Counted from the first letter of the stretch, positions 1-9,200 are shown. The stretch: DNA of 64,000 nucleotides from Calditrichota bacterium (GCA_008501735.1 QQUF01000043.1:20581-84580); one strand, 5' to 3'. The notes: generated by a model from the sequence alone, not told the origin. Translations and numbers: made by a program.

Positions 1-451
1 CTTCACTTGATATATCATATCTAAATCCTTCTGTTTGATGAGATATTCCAGATGTATGTGTGAGTAACTGATGAATAGTGATTTGTTTCTTATCACTTGG
101 TGCTTGCGGGAAATACTTTTCAACTTTGTCAGAGATGCTAAGTTTTCCGAGTTCTACAAGTTTTAGAATTGCTGTAGCAGTGAATTGTTTAGAAACAGAG
201 CCAATATTGAAAATCGTTGAAGGAGTGTTAGGTATTTTTTTGTTTTTATTAGCCCAACCGTATCCTTTTGCCAATAAAATTTCACCATCTTTTGCCACCA
301 AAACACTACCTGAAAAACCATTCTGAACACTGCTATCTAAGTAATTACTAATTCGATTTTGAATATTTGCATCTTTGATTTCTTGTTGTGCTTCTAAATC
401 AGAAGAAATGAAGAAAATTAAACTCAAAATGATTGGAAATATTTTTTTCAT
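1..451 (-). CDS. Serine hydrolase of the beta-lactamase class C / penicillin-binding family, 3' end cut by window edge
   Basis: The first 150 codons are visible; the rest lies beyond the left edge. Translation from the ATG at 451 gives a signal peptide (about residues 1-22, basic start then a hydrophobic run ending near LEAQ). The start of a class C beta-lactamase fold follows (Pfam PF00144 family). The nucleophile motif SxxK is present as S85-V-S-K88 within NIGSVSKQFT, and LTHTSG at 130-135 matches the block usually found downstream of it. Family members are exported or periplasmic D-alanyl peptidases, esterases or beta-lactamases. The visible part cannot separate these, and the YxN and HxG motifs are outside the window. 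No partner gene is evident, and the downstream neighbour is unknown. Confidence 0.85.
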   Translation of the reverse strand, partial: MKKIFPIILSLIFFISSDLEAQQEIKDANIQNRISNYLDSSVQNGFSGSVLVAKDGEILLAKGYGWANKNKKIPNTPSTIFNIGSVSKQFTATAILKLVELGKLSISDKVEKYFPQAPSDKKQITIHQLLTHTSGISHQTEGFRYDISSE

Positions 452-581
452 ATTCTTAATAAACGAAAAATTTATAAGTTTTAACAAATTCATTTCCTCG
501 TGCTTTTAAAGTTAACATTTGGCTAATTTTACCACTTTCTAAAGAATTGTTTTAGTAAGTTTTATATTTCTTTTTTTGCAT

Positions 582-614
582 AAAAAAAGGACTGCTAAAT
601 TTAAGCAATCCTTT
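582..614 (-). terminator. Rho-independent terminator after the NmrA-like gene
   Basis: The arms at 586-596 and 604-614 pair as an 11-bp stem with one mismatch around a 7-base loop. On the minus strand the stem is followed by a run of seven T. It sits 14 bases past the stop codon at 628, as expected for an intrinsic terminator. Confidence 0.8.
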
Positions 615-627
615 ATAATAACTTTTT

Positions 628-1470
628 TTAAATACTTTGGGGAATCATTTGATTCCAAACACCCGTTAAAGCTGTTTTTTTCACAAATTCACTAAAGTCA
701 GTAGCTTTTCTTCCAAGCACCTTTTCAATGTCATTTGAAATAACCTGATTTTCGGAATTACCCAAAACTTCTTTAAATAAGTAACCAAAGAGCCAAATAT
801 AATTTTCAGGTAAACCAGCAGTTCTCATTCCAGTTTTAAACTCTTCAACTGAAATCGGTTGGAAATGGATTTCCTTATTAGTTACTCTTGAGATTTCTTC
901 TATAACTTCTTTAAAGGTTAGTCTCCTTGGACCTGTAACAGTAATAGTTTGACCATTGTAAGAATCATCTAAAAGGACTTTTACAACTACGTCAGCAATG
1001 TCGTCTGCGTCAACAAATGGGATTTTTGCTTCTGACATCGGTAATGCAACGTTACCTGCAAGAATTGGGTCAAGCAAAAAACTTTCACTGAAATTCTGAT
1101 TGAACCAAGAAGCTCTGACGAGTGTGTAATTTAAACCAGAATTTGCTACGATTTCTTCACAAGCTTCTGCCTCTTTTTCTCCTTTTCCTGAGAGTAGAAC
1201 TACTTTTTCCACTCCTTCTTTGAGTGCAATTTCAGTAAGTTCTGAAATCGCTTTTTTTGCACCGGGAACTGCAAGGTCTGGATAATAAGTAATGTAAACT
1301 CTATCCATTCCTTTTAGAGATTTTGAGTAAGTTGAAGGGTTATCCCAGTCAAATGAAGGAGTATTATTTCTACTTCCGATTCTTACATTTTGATTTAGTT
1401 TAGTTAGGTTTTCGGCAACTCGACGACCAGTTTTTCCAGTTCCGCCTATTACTAAGATGTTGTCTTGCAT
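628..1470 (-). CDS. NmrA-like NAD(P)-binding protein
   Basis: 280 residues from an ATG. The N-terminus carries the Rossmann dinucleotide-binding motif GGTGKTGRRVAEN (residues 9-21), and the length and overall pattern fit the atypical short-chain dehydrogenase group NmrA / NAD(P)-binding (PF13460 or PF05368). Such proteins are cytoplasmic; some are quinone or ergot-type oxidoreductases, others are redox-sensing regulators without enzymatic activity. The usual YxxxK catalytic pair is not obvious, so a sensor or reductase role cannot be decided. The gene lies 105 bases downstream of the AraC-type regulator on the same strand and ends in a clear terminator, so the regulator may control it. A second NmrA-like gene is at 36849-37703. 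Confidence 0.8.
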   Translation of the reverse strand: MQDNILVIGGTGKTGRRVAENLTKLNQNVRIGSRNNTPSFDWDNPSTYSKSLKGMDRVYITYYPDLAVPGAKKAISELTEIALKEGVEKVVLLSGKGEKEAEACEEIVANSGLNYTLVRASWFNQNFSESFLLDPILAGNVALPMSEAKIPFVDADDIADVVVKVLLDDSYNGQTITVTGPRRLTFKEVIEEISRVTNKEIHFQPISVEEFKTGMRTAGLPENYIWLFGYLFKEVLGNSENQVISNDIEKVLGRKATDFSEFVKKTALTGVWNQMIPQSI

Positions 1471-1575
1471 TTTTTCTACCTTGTTAATTTATAAATTAGT
1501 TAATTATTAAATTCAGTAGAAAATAAGGAAAGGTGTTTATGAATGCTTGACTATTCAAGCCAATTTTATGACAGT

Positions 1576-2583
1576 TTAAGCCAAAGAGGAGTTTTTATTT
1601 TGTTTTCGGTAATCTGCTGGCGATTTACCAACCCAACGTTTGAAAGCACGACTAAAAGCACTTTGCTCAGAAAAACCTGTTTCAAAAGCAATTTCAGTAA
1701 TTCCCATTTTGGAGTTTTTAAGAAGTTCTTTGGAGACTTCTTCTTGTGTCTTTTTTATTAAATCTCTGAATGAAAGATTACTTTCAGACAATCTGCGAGT
1801 GAGTGTACGATTACTCATTCCGATAAGTTGTCCAATTTGGTTAATGCTTGGAATTCCGCTTGGAAGTGCATCTTTAATCAAATTTTCAACATCAGAAACT
1901 ATTTTGTTTGTACTTAATTCAATTCCATTTGTTTCTTCTTCTACTCTTTCAACGAGGAATTTATTGATACTTTCATCTGCTTTAGCGGTTCTCATCTCCA
2001 AGTCTTGCGTTTTGTAAGCAATGTAGTTTTGAGCCTGATTAAATAAAATCGGACATTTAAATGCTTGAATGTAACTTTCATCTTTTTTCGGAGGAGAATG
2101 TTTGAAAGAGACTTCAACAGGAGCAATATTTGATTCGGTCATTGCTTGGAGTACAACAACCGTAGCGGAAAAAGTTGCTTCATTTGATAATTCTACACCT
2201 CTTCGATTTGCTTCGCGATACAAATAGATATAAGAAATTTCTTCACCTTTTTCAACTTTGAATAAATAGGTATTTGAGAGTAACTTAAAATACCTTTCAC
2301 ACCTATCAAAAATTTCTCCTACCCAAGAACAAGTTCTCCAAGATAAACCAAGCACTCCATAATCTTCTATTTTCATTTGCTGACCCAATCTTACTGAAAA
2401 CCCTGAACCTAATTTTTCGTCTAATTTCTCGTGAAGTTCAAAGAAATGAGATGCAGGAACAGCTTGAATATTTTCGATTGAATCAATTGGAGTTGGCAAA
2501 TTCTCAAAATAATCTCGTGTAAGACCTTCAGACAGAGCATAATCTATCATTTTTCGATATAAGTTAATGGAGATGTATTTCAT
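1576..2583 (-). CDS. AraC-family transcriptional regulator with arabinose_bd-type N-terminal domain
   Basis: 335 residues from an ATG. The first about 200 residues look like the arabinose_bd / OruR-type ligand domain (PF12625): the GxxVRLGQQ-like segment near residue 60 and a conserved YGVLGLSWRTC block. The last about 100 residues form the double helix-turn-helix AraC DNA-binding domain. They include IGQLIGMSNRTLTRRL (first HTH) and ITEIAFETGFSEQSAFSRAF (second HTH), then the typical PADYRK end. Proteins of this layout usually activate an adjacent oxidoreductase or lipid/aromatic catabolism gene. The next gene downstream is the NmrA-like protein, which is the most likely target. The ligand is unknown. 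Confidence 0.88.
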   Translation of the reverse strand: MKYISINLYRKMIDYALSEGLTRDYFENLPTPIDSIENIQAVPASHFFELHEKLDEKLGSGFSVRLGQQMKIEDYGVLGLSWRTCSWVGEIFDRCERYFKLLSNTYLFKVEKGEEISYIYLYREANRRGVELSNEATFSATVVVLQAMTESNIAPVEVSFKHSPPKKDESYIQAFKCPILFNQAQNYIAYKTQDLEMRTAKADESINKFLVERVEEETNGIELSTNKIVSDVENLIKDALPSGIPSINQIGQLIGMSNRTLTRRLSESNLSFRDLIKKTQEEVSKELLKNSKMGITEIAFETGFSEQSAFSRAFKRWVGKSPADYRKQNKNSSLA

Positions 2584-2660
2584 AAAAGAACCTCCGAGTC
2601 ATTCAATTCTTAATTAAAGCCAAAATTTTTAATAGCCTTTTTTATTCTAAATTAGGATTT

Positions 2661-4154
2661 TTATTCTCTAATTTTTACCATCTTGACTTCATCAATGTAG
2701 TTTGTGAAATTTGGGTCTTCTAATTCATTAAGAGATTGTAATACATCCGAAATCCTATCAATTGATTTTCGCATTGAAAAAGCTATTTTTTCAAGTCTTT
2801 GAGGATTGAGATTACTTTCTATTTCAGATTGCAATAATCCTACATTACCTAAAAGTACAGTAAGCGGTTGGCTGATTTCATGGTTTGCTGTTACCACCGT
2901 TGCTAGATACATTGATTTTCTTTCAGCATCAACCAACTTATTTTGAGTGCTCACCAACTTTTCATTCATATTTACAAGTTCAATATTTTTCAAACGATAA
3001 AGTTCAGTCTCAAACTTCGCTTGCATTCCTGCAATTGATTTTTCCTTATCATTTGTAAAAATAATCTCTCTCAAGTCGGCAAACTTCTTTTGAAAAATAA
3101 ATGCTTTTTCATAATCCTTAGTTTTATAAAATAGATTTGAAAGTGATTTGTAAATTTCAATTAATTCAGGTTTAACATCAATTTCGACGGCAATTTCCAT
3201 TGCCTCTTTCAAACCATTAATTGCTTGAGTCAGGTTGCCTTCTTTTTCGTTAATTTCGGTTAAATCTCTTATTGCTCTAACTAGTTCATACTTTGTATTG
3301 GTTTCTCTTGTAACCTGAATAACATTTTCAAAATAATTTCTGGCTTTAGCGAGATTACCTAATTGTGAGTAAATTTCACCTAAATTAATAAGTGTGTGTG
3401 AAATTCCTCTTTGGTCATTTAGTTGAATTTTTAATTTTAAAGCTGTTTCAAAACAATCTATAGATTCTTGGAACTTCTCTTGGTGTCTAAAAATTACGCC
3501 AATATTATTTGAAGCAAAAGATTCAAGGAAAATATCAGATATATCTCGAGCCATTTTTCTCGTTCTTTGGAAAAAGTCCAAGGCTCTTTCAAAATTATCA
3601 GCTTGAAAATAAGAGATACCAATATTGTTAAGTGAAGAAGCTATCAAAAATTTATCACCTAATTTTTCATTTAACTCTAATGCTTTAAAATTTGCTTTCA
3701 TTGTTCCGTCAAAATTTCCTAAATCATAGTAGCATTTTCCAATTGCGTGCAAACATTTTGAAATTCCTTGACTGTAATTTAGCCTTTTAAAAATTTTATA
3801 TGCTTTAAAATGATTTTCCAATGCAGTATGATATTTTGCACTTACGCTGTTAATTACGCCTTTTTGGAAAATCGCTTTTCCGAGCTCCAATTTCATTTTA
3901 TTTTCAGAAGCTACGGAAATAGAAGCTAAATTATATTTTAAAGATTCTTCAAGTTCCGTTAGCCGTGCAAGAGCAATCGAAGTTTTGTGCAAAGCATTAA
4001 AATGTAGTTTCGGGAAGTTTGTAATTTCTTCAAATTCTAATGCCTTTTTAGAAAATTCAAGACATTTTTTAGGAGAGTTTCTTAATTCTTCTTCTGCAAA
4101 ATCAATATTTTTTTTACACTCTTCAAGTGCATAATTTTGAGGTATTTTAGGCAT
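2661..4154 (-). CDS. TPR protein with histidine-kinase DHp (HisKA-like) segment, no ATPase domain
   Basis: 497 residues, no signal peptide or membrane segment, so cytoplasmic. About residues 10-350 are tandem TPR helices (many ALE/AxxxF and IGxxYxxxG pattern repeats). A coiled coil of about 40 residues follows, then NHEISQPLTVLLGN at 424-437. That is an H-box like those of HisKA phospho-acceptor domains, with candidate His425. The second DHp helix follows, and the protein ends about 30 residues later with NYIDEVKMVKIRE. The N, G1, F and G2 boxes of the HATPase_c domain are absent. It may be a phospho-relay or dimerisation scaffold that needs another kinase. The start is divergent from the permease gene at 4282. 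Confidence 0.8.
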   Translation of the reverse strand: MPKIPQNYALEECKKNIDFAEEELRNSPKKCLEFSKKALEFEEITNFPKLHFNALHKTSIALARLTELEESLKYNLASISVASENKMKLELGKAIFQKGVINSVSAKYHTALENHFKAYKIFKRLNYSQGISKCLHAIGKCYYDLGNFDGTMKANFKALELNEKLGDKFLIASSLNNIGISYFQADNFERALDFFQRTRKMARDISDIFLESFASNNIGVIFRHQEKFQESIDCFETALKLKIQLNDQRGISHTLINLGEIYSQLGNLAKARNYFENVIQVTRETNTKYELVRAIRDLTEINEKEGNLTQAINGLKEAMEIAVEIDVKPELIEIYKSLSNLFYKTKDYEKAFIFQKKFADLREIIFTNDKEKSIAGMQAKFETELYRLKNIELVNMNEKLVSTQNKLVDAERKSMYLATVVTANHEISQPLTVLLGNVGLLQSEIESNLNPQRLEKIAFSMRKSIDRISDVLQSLNELEDPNFTNYIDEVKMVKIRE

Positions 4155-4202
4155 ATTTGAATTTCTTGAATTTTGAATTGGTTAATAAAAATAAGGTTTT
4201 CT

Positions 4203-4244
4203 TTAACGAAAGAAAAGATTTTTAAAAAATCTTAATTTCGTTAA
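4203..4244. repeat. Long inverted repeat in the divergent promoter region
   Basis: TTAACGAAA at 4203-4211 is repeated in inverse at 4236-4244, and between them a second inner pair (AAGATTTTT / AAAATCTT) extends the dyad. It lies between two genes read outward (4154 minus, 4282 plus). It could be an operator for either or both, or a hairpin in the permease leader. There is no T-run, so a terminator is unlikely. Confidence 0.45.
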
Positions 4245-4281
4245 CTTCTGAATCTCAAAAATAAAATTAAATGAAAATTTG

Positions 4282-5289
4282 ATGTTTCTCTATTTCTTAA
4301 AAAGAATCTTCGCACTTTTACCTACTTTAATCGGGATTTCAACTTTAGTTTTTCTAATGATTCAAATGATTCCAGGAGACCCAGCTAGGGTAATGCTTGG
4401 CGAAAGAGCAACACCAGAAGCAATAGAAAATTTGAGAAAAGATTTAGGCTTAGACGAACCTGTTTATTACCAGTATTTTACTTTTATCAAAAATTTAGCA
4501 AAAGGCGATTTAGGACGTTCTTTCAAATCGAGAGAAGAAGTAACGACAGAACTTAAGAATTACTTTCCTGCAACAATGGAGTTAGCTTTTACAAGTCTTT
4601 TGATTGCAACTTTTCTCGGTGTTTTGGCAGGAATTTCGTCAGCTGTAAATCGCAAAACATTCTTAGATTATTTTAGTATGATTTCAGCACTTGTTGGAGT
4701 TTCTATGCCTGTCTTTTGGTTAGGTTTAGTTTTGATTCTGATTTTTGCTGTAAATTTTGATTTCTTACCAATCTCTGGTCGAATTTCTACCGAATTTATT
4801 TTTACACCAATAACAAATTTTTATCTAATTGACACACTTTTATTGGGAAACTTATCTGCTTTTTGGGACGCTCTAAAGCACTTAATTTTACCCGCAATTA
4901 CTTTAGCAACAATTCCTTTAGCAATAATTGCAAGACTGACTCGCTCAAGTATGCTTGAAGTTTTGAGCAAAGATTTTGTCAGGACTGCAAGGGCAAAAGG
5001 TTTGAAAGAAAAAATTGTCGTTTTCAAACACGCACTGAAAAATGCTTTAATCCCAATTGTTACAGTAATTGGGATTCAGTTTGGGCTTTTGCTCGGAGGA
5101 GCGATTTTAACTGAAACAATTTTTGCTTGGCCTGGAATTGGAAGATGGGTTTTGAACTCTGTTCTTGCTCGTGATTTTCTTTCTGTTCAAGGTGGAGCGA
5201 TTGCCATTGCTACTGCTTTTGTCCTCATAAATTTATTCGTCGATTTGATTTACTTTTACCTCAACCCGAAACTAAGGTCTAATTTATAA
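4282..5289 (+). CDS. ABC transporter permease, DppB/OppB type
   Basis: 335 residues starting at the ATG at 4282 (a TTG one codon earlier is less likely). The N-terminal helix, with LIGISTLVFLMIQMIPGDPA, is the signature of DppB/OppB permeases for peptides, nickel or oligosaccharides. About six membrane helices can be counted. The EAA loop is seen as FVRTARAKGLKEKIVVFKHA near residues 236-255, which contacts the ATPase. Usually a DppC permease, two ATPases and a binding protein lie alongside. None is here, so the partners must be elsewhere. The stop codon directly abuts the engB start at 5290, so the two genes are co-transcribed. Confidence 0.9.
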   Translation: MFLYFLKRIFALLPTLIGISTLVFLMIQMIPGDPARVMLGERATPEAIENLRKDLGLDEPVYYQYFTFIKNLAKGDLGRSFKSREEVTTELKNYFPATMELAFTSLLIATFLGVLAGISSAVNRKTFLDYFSMISALVGVSMPVFWLGLVLILIFAVNFDFLPISGRISTEFIFTPITNFYLIDTLLLGNLSAFWDALKHLILPAITLATIPLAIIARLTRSSMLEVLSKDFVRTARAKGLKEKIVVFKHALKNALIPIVTVIGIQFGLLLGGAILTETIFAWPGIGRWVLNSVLARDFLSVQGGAIAIATAFVLINLFVDLIYFYLNPKLRSNL

Positions 5290-5859
5290 ATGAAAATTCA
5301 TCACTCAAAATTCATCAAAAGTGTTTACTCAAAAAAAGAATTTATCGAAGATCCACTTCCACAAATTGCTTTTTCAGGAAGGTCAAACGTTGGAAAATCT
5401 TCTCTCATAAACAGTATCGTCGGAATGAAAGAACTTGCAAAAATCAGTTCAAAACCTGGTAAAACTCGTTGCATTAATTATTTTAACATTGATGAAAAGT
5501 TTTATCTCGTCGATTTACCCGGTTATGGTTACGCAAGAGTTTCGGGGAAAATGCAGAACACTTGGGGGAAGTTGATTACCGATTATTATACAGAAAGCAA
5601 AAACCTAAAATTTGTAATTCAATTGATTGATTCAAGATTAACTCCACAAAAATCAGATGTTGAGATGTTTAATTGGCTTTTGGACAATGAAATTAGTGTT
5701 TTGCCTGTTTTTACAAAAGTTGATAAACTGAATCAAAGTTTAAGAACAAAGAATTTCAAAATTTTTAAAAAGACATTTGGTTTGGAAGAAATTTTAGGAA
5801 CTTCGAGTAAAACAAAAGAGGGAATTTCTGACCTTTTGTATTCTTTAGAAATTGAATAA
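5290..5859 (+). CDS. engB: Ribosome biogenesis GTPase EngB (YihA/YsxC)
   Basis: 189 residues, the usual size for this TrmE-Era-EngA-like GTPase, which acts in the cytoplasm late in assembly of the large ribosomal subunit. All G motifs are visible: G1 GRSNVGKSS at 30-38, G2 threonine in SKPGKTRCINYF near 59, G3 DLPGYG at 75-80, G4 TKVDK at 141-145 and G5 SSKTKEG near 176. The ATG follows the stop codon of the permease with no gap, implying translational coupling. An essential housekeeping gene behind a transporter permease is an accidental-looking arrangement. Confidence 0.95.
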   Translation: MKIHHSKFIKSVYSKKEFIEDPLPQIAFSGRSNVGKSSLINSIVGMKELAKISSKPGKTRCINYFNIDEKFYLVDLPGYGYARVSGKMQNTWGKLITDYYTESKNLKFVIQLIDSRLTPQKSDVEMFNWLLDNEISVLPVFTKVDKLNQSLRTKNFKIFKKTFGLEEILGTSSKTKEGISDLLYSLEIE

Positions 5860-5927
5860 ATTTTGAATCCGAAAGTTAATTCCTGCGTTACGTTTTGGTA
5901 TCAAATTTTAAACTGAAAGAAAAGAAA

Positions 5928-7709
5928 ATGCGATTTAAAAATATACTTTTGTTACTTCTATTAGCTTTTATTTTCACAGAAGTTAATGGGCAAGTGAGTG
6001 AAAAACAAAAGTTGGTATTAGCTCGAAATTATGTAAGGTCAAAAAGATTTGCAGATGCAGCTAAAATTTATACAGATTTACAAAAAAATAATCCGAAAAA
6101 CAGAATTTACTACAACGGCTTAAAGGAATCTTTAGTTGCTTTAAATGACATTGAGCCTTTGTTAGAAATCGTAAATTCAGAACTCGCAAAAAATCCAAAC
6201 GACATTTTTTATAATGCAGAGTTAGGTGACATCTTTTTTAAAATGGAACGAAAAGATGATGCACAAAAAGTTTGGAAAAATTTGATTCTCAAACAGCCAA
6301 AGAGTCAAGCAATTTACCGTACGGTTTCAAATTTACAATTTGGCAACAGACTTTACGACGAAGGAATCGAAACTTTAAAATTCGCACGAGAACAGATTGG
6401 TGTTCCAGATTTGTTTGCTTTAAATATTGCAAGTATTTACTTTACAAAGCTTGCTTACCCAGATGCAATTGAGGAATACATTCTTTACATTAGTAATTCA
6501 CAAAACCGTTTTGCGTCAGTTGCAAACCAGCTTTTGAAAATTCCAAGCTCTGAACAAGTTCTGAAAAAGATAGACGAAGGAATCAAAAAAACAGGAGAGA
6601 ATAAAGTTTTACTAGAAATTAAATCTGCATTTTTATTTAAAGAAAAACGTTACGCAGAAGTTCTTGAAGTTTACAAAATTTTGGATTCAAAATCAGAAGA
6701 GAAGGGTAGATTACTTTTAAATTTTGCTTCAGATTTATTCGCAGAAAGTGAGTTTGAACTAACCCAAAATGCCTTACAGTTCGCTTTAAAAACTGTAAAA
6801 AACCAAAACACGAAAGCTGAAATTTTAATTTTACTTGCACAAACAAAAGAGAAATTAGGGATTTATGAGAACGAAAAAGAAGGCGAAAAAATAATCACAG
6901 GTGCGATTTCAGATTACGAGGAAATTACAAAATTTGGTAACTCTTGGAAAGATGAAGCTAATTTTAGATTGGGAAATATTTATTTAAATAAATACAATCA
7001 AAGCGAAAAAGCACTTTCTTACTTTTTACCGATTTTGCGAAATCGTAGGGCAAAGAACTTTTGGGACGTTTTGGCATTGACTTGTGAGTGTTACATTTTG
7101 CAGGGAGATTTGGATAGAGCGAGACAACTTTACAAATCAAATATTCCTTTAATGCCTGACAAAAACAGAAAACAAAAGTTGATTTTCAAACTTACAGAAT
7201 TAGAGTTTTTTGCTTCAAACATTGACAGTGCCAGAGTTTTTCTAAATCAAGGAATTACAATGGGATTGCAAAATGATTATACTAATGAGTTGATTAGCCT
7301 TGGTTTTGTAATCAATGTTGAAGACACAAAATCTTTGTCAATTTTTGCAAGTGCATCTTTACAAAAGTTCCAAAAAAGTTATGAAAAGGCAGAGGAGAAT
7401 TTTGAAAAAGTCATTCAATCTTCAAAAGAGGAAAAGTTAAAGGAAGAATCTTTTTGGCAACTCGGACAAATGGCTTTTGAGCAAGAGAATTACTTAGAGG
7501 CAATAAAAATTTACAGTGATTTACAAACGAAACTTCCAGAAAGTGGTTTCGGTCCACAATCTCAATTTGAAATCGCAAAAATCTACGAAGAAAATCTCAA
7601 CGACAAAATCACAGCAATAAAAGAATACGAAAATTTCCTCATAAATTATTCAGACAGCGTTTTAGTTTTTGAAGTCCGAAAAAGAATCCGAGCTTTAGCA
7701 GGAGTCTAA
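5928..7709 (+). CDS. Exported tetratricopeptide-repeat protein
   Basis: 593 residues. I choose the ATG at 5928 because it gives a good signal peptide (MRFKNILLLLLLAFIF, cleavage after VNGQ near residue 22), while the TTG at 5895 only adds a hydrophilic prefix. The mature protein is built of TPR-like helical pairs throughout; clear ones lie near residues 30-100 (FADAAKIYTDLQ) and again at the C-terminus (YLEAIKIYSDLQ, AIKEYENFL). The C-terminal part resembles outer-membrane tol-pal associated / YbgF or BamD-like TPR arrays. No catalytic motif is visible. It probably acts in the periplasm as a protein-binding scaffold. It lies 68 bases after engB on the same strand. Confidence 0.8.
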   Translation: MRFKNILLLLLLAFIFTEVNGQVSEKQKLVLARNYVRSKRFADAAKIYTDLQKNNPKNRIYYNGLKESLVALNDIEPLLEIVNSELAKNPNDIFYNAELGDIFFKMERKDDAQKVWKNLILKQPKSQAIYRTVSNLQFGNRLYDEGIETLKFAREQIGVPDLFALNIASIYFTKLAYPDAIEEYILYISNSQNRFASVANQLLKIPSSEQVLKKIDEGIKKTGENKVLLEIKSAFLFKEKRYAEVLEVYKILDSKSEEKGRLLLNFASDLFAESEFELTQNALQFALKTVKNQNTKAEILILLAQTKEKLGIYENEKEGEKIITGAISDYEEITKFGNSWKDEANFRLGNIYLNKYNQSEKALSYFLPILRNRRAKNFWDVLALTCECYILQGDLDRARQLYKSNIPLMPDKNRKQKLIFKLTELEFFASNIDSARVFLNQGITMGLQNDYTNELISLGFVINVEDTKSLSIFASASLQKFQKSYEKAEENFEKVIQSSKEEKLKEESFWQLGQMAFEQENYLEAIKIYSDLQTKLPESGFGPQSQFEIAKIYEENLNDKITAIKEYENFLINYSDSVLVFEVRKRIRALAGV

Positions 7710-7745
7710 GAAGTTTAAAATTCAGAAGCAAAAGTAGGAGCTAAA

Positions 7746-9197
7746 ATGAGAATCACCAAACAACTTTTCTTAAACACAATTTCCTGCACAACTCTTGGTT
7801 GGAATTCTAAAAAGAGCAGAGAACAAGGCGAGGAATTAAGCCTTGATGCTCAATTTAGAATTGATGAAGGAAACCAAATCGGAGAATTGGCGAGAAAATC
7901 TTTCCCAAGTGGAAAATTGATTTCGGAACTAAGGTCTGAAATAGCTTCTCTTGAAACAAAAGAAGTTATGCAAAGCTCCGACATTAAGAACATCTTTGAA
8001 GCAACATTCATTCACGAAAACTTTGTTACTAAAGCCGATGTTTTAACCCGAAATGAAAACGGAACTTGGGATTTAATCGAAGTTAAATCCAGTGTAAATG
8101 ACAAAGATGAATTTATTGACGATATGGCTTACACCACAATGATTATTGAAAATTGTGGCGTAAAAATTGACAAGACTTTTCTTTACTTGGTTTCCAAAGA
8201 TTTCAGACTTGGAATGCCTTTGGAAAAACTATTTGTTGGAATTGAACACACCGAAGAAGTCAAAGAAAGAGTCCAAGAGTTCAAAGCAGTTGCCGACAGT
8301 GTTGTAAAGGTTTTAGAAACAGAAAACAAACCTTTGAACCCAATCGAATTTAAGTGTAAAAAATGTGATTTCTTTGCCGATTGTTCAGGGCATAAAATCA
8401 AGAAGCACATTTTTTCTTTACCAAGACTTTCACAGAAAAAATATTCAGACCTTAAAGAGTTGGGAGTTGATTTAATCAAAGATGTTCCCGATTCTTACAA
8501 GCTAACTGCTAACCAACAAATTGTTAGAGATTCCACAAAAACAAACAAGGTTTTGATTCAAAACGGACTTGCACAAAGTTTGGAACAAATTACTTTTCCT
8601 GCTTACTACTTAGATTTTGAAACCACAAAAACGGCTTTTCCTGTTTTCCCTGAAACTGCACCTCACACACAAATCTTAACTCAATTTTCAATTCACAAAT
8701 GTGGTTCGCTTGGTAAAGTGGAAAATCATTTTGATTACTTAGTAGAAACGGACAAAGATTATCAAGAGGAACTAACTGAAAGGCTGATTCAAGCACTTGG
8801 AACAGAAGGAAGTATTGTCGTTTACACAAATTTTGAAAAAACTCAAATCAATGGTTTAATCAAAAAATTTCCGCAGTTTACCGCAGAGCTTGAAAACATC
8901 ATTTCTCGTTTGGTGGACTTGGAAAAAATTATCGAAAAGGGAATTTACCACCCGAAATTTTATGGAAGCTTTTCAATCAAAAATACTCTTCCTGCTTTTG
9001 TTCCCGAAATGACTTACGAAGGAATGGCAATTGGAAACGGCACAAATGCAATGTGCGTTTTTGCAATGATGCTTCAAGGGAGATTTCCTAAGGATAAAAT
9101 TGAGGAAACTCGAAAAGATTTATTAGATTATTGCAAACTGGATACCTTAGCGATGGTTAAACTTCACGAAGAAATTTACAACTTGGTCAATCCCTAA
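7746..9197 (+). CDS. DUF2779-type protein: Cas4/RecB-like nuclease fused to RNase H-fold exonuclease-like domain
   Basis: 483 residues from an ATG 36 bases after the TPR gene. The N-terminal half has a PD-(D/E)xK nuclease core, D98 in KADVL and E112-V-K114 in LIEVKSS. A possible iron-sulfur set is C14 plus C204-x2-C207-x5-C213, the one-plus-three spacing known from Cas4/AddB nucleases. The C-terminal half (about 285-480) matches the DUF2779 family (PF11074): YLDFETTKTAFP with D290 and E292 resembles the first DEDD exonuclease motif, and LLDYCKLDTLAM with D466 resembles the last. So two nuclease folds appear in one chain. Its biological role is not established. The stop codon lies 4 bases before an HsdM relic, so the gene sits at the edge of a decayed restriction island. 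Confidence 0.8.
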   Translation: MRITKQLFLNTISCTTLGWNSKKSREQGEELSLDAQFRIDEGNQIGELARKSFPSGKLISELRSEIASLETKEVMQSSDIKNIFEATFIHENFVTKADVLTRNENGTWDLIEVKSSVNDKDEFIDDMAYTTMIIENCGVKIDKTFLYLVSKDFRLGMPLEKLFVGIEHTEEVKERVQEFKAVADSVVKVLETENKPLNPIEFKCKKCDFFADCSGHKIKKHIFSLPRLSQKKYSDLKELGVDLIKDVPDSYKLTANQQIVRDSTKTNKVLIQNGLAQSLEQITFPAYYLDFETTKTAFPVFPETAPHTQILTQFSIHKCGSLGKVENHFDYLVETDKDYQEELTERLIQALGTEGSIVVYTNFEKTQINGLIKKFPQFTAELENIISRLVDLEKIIEKGIYHPKFYGSFSIKNTLPAFVPEMTYEGMAIGNGTNAMCVFAMMLQGRFPKDKIEETRKDLLDYCKLDTLAMVKLHEEIYNLVNP

Positions 9198-9200
9198 ACT

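Noticed and set aside
1543-2017. Plus-strand frames opposite the AraC gene
   Set aside because: Their sequences are reverse images of a well-supported AraC-type protein, with no ribosome binding site or domain pattern.
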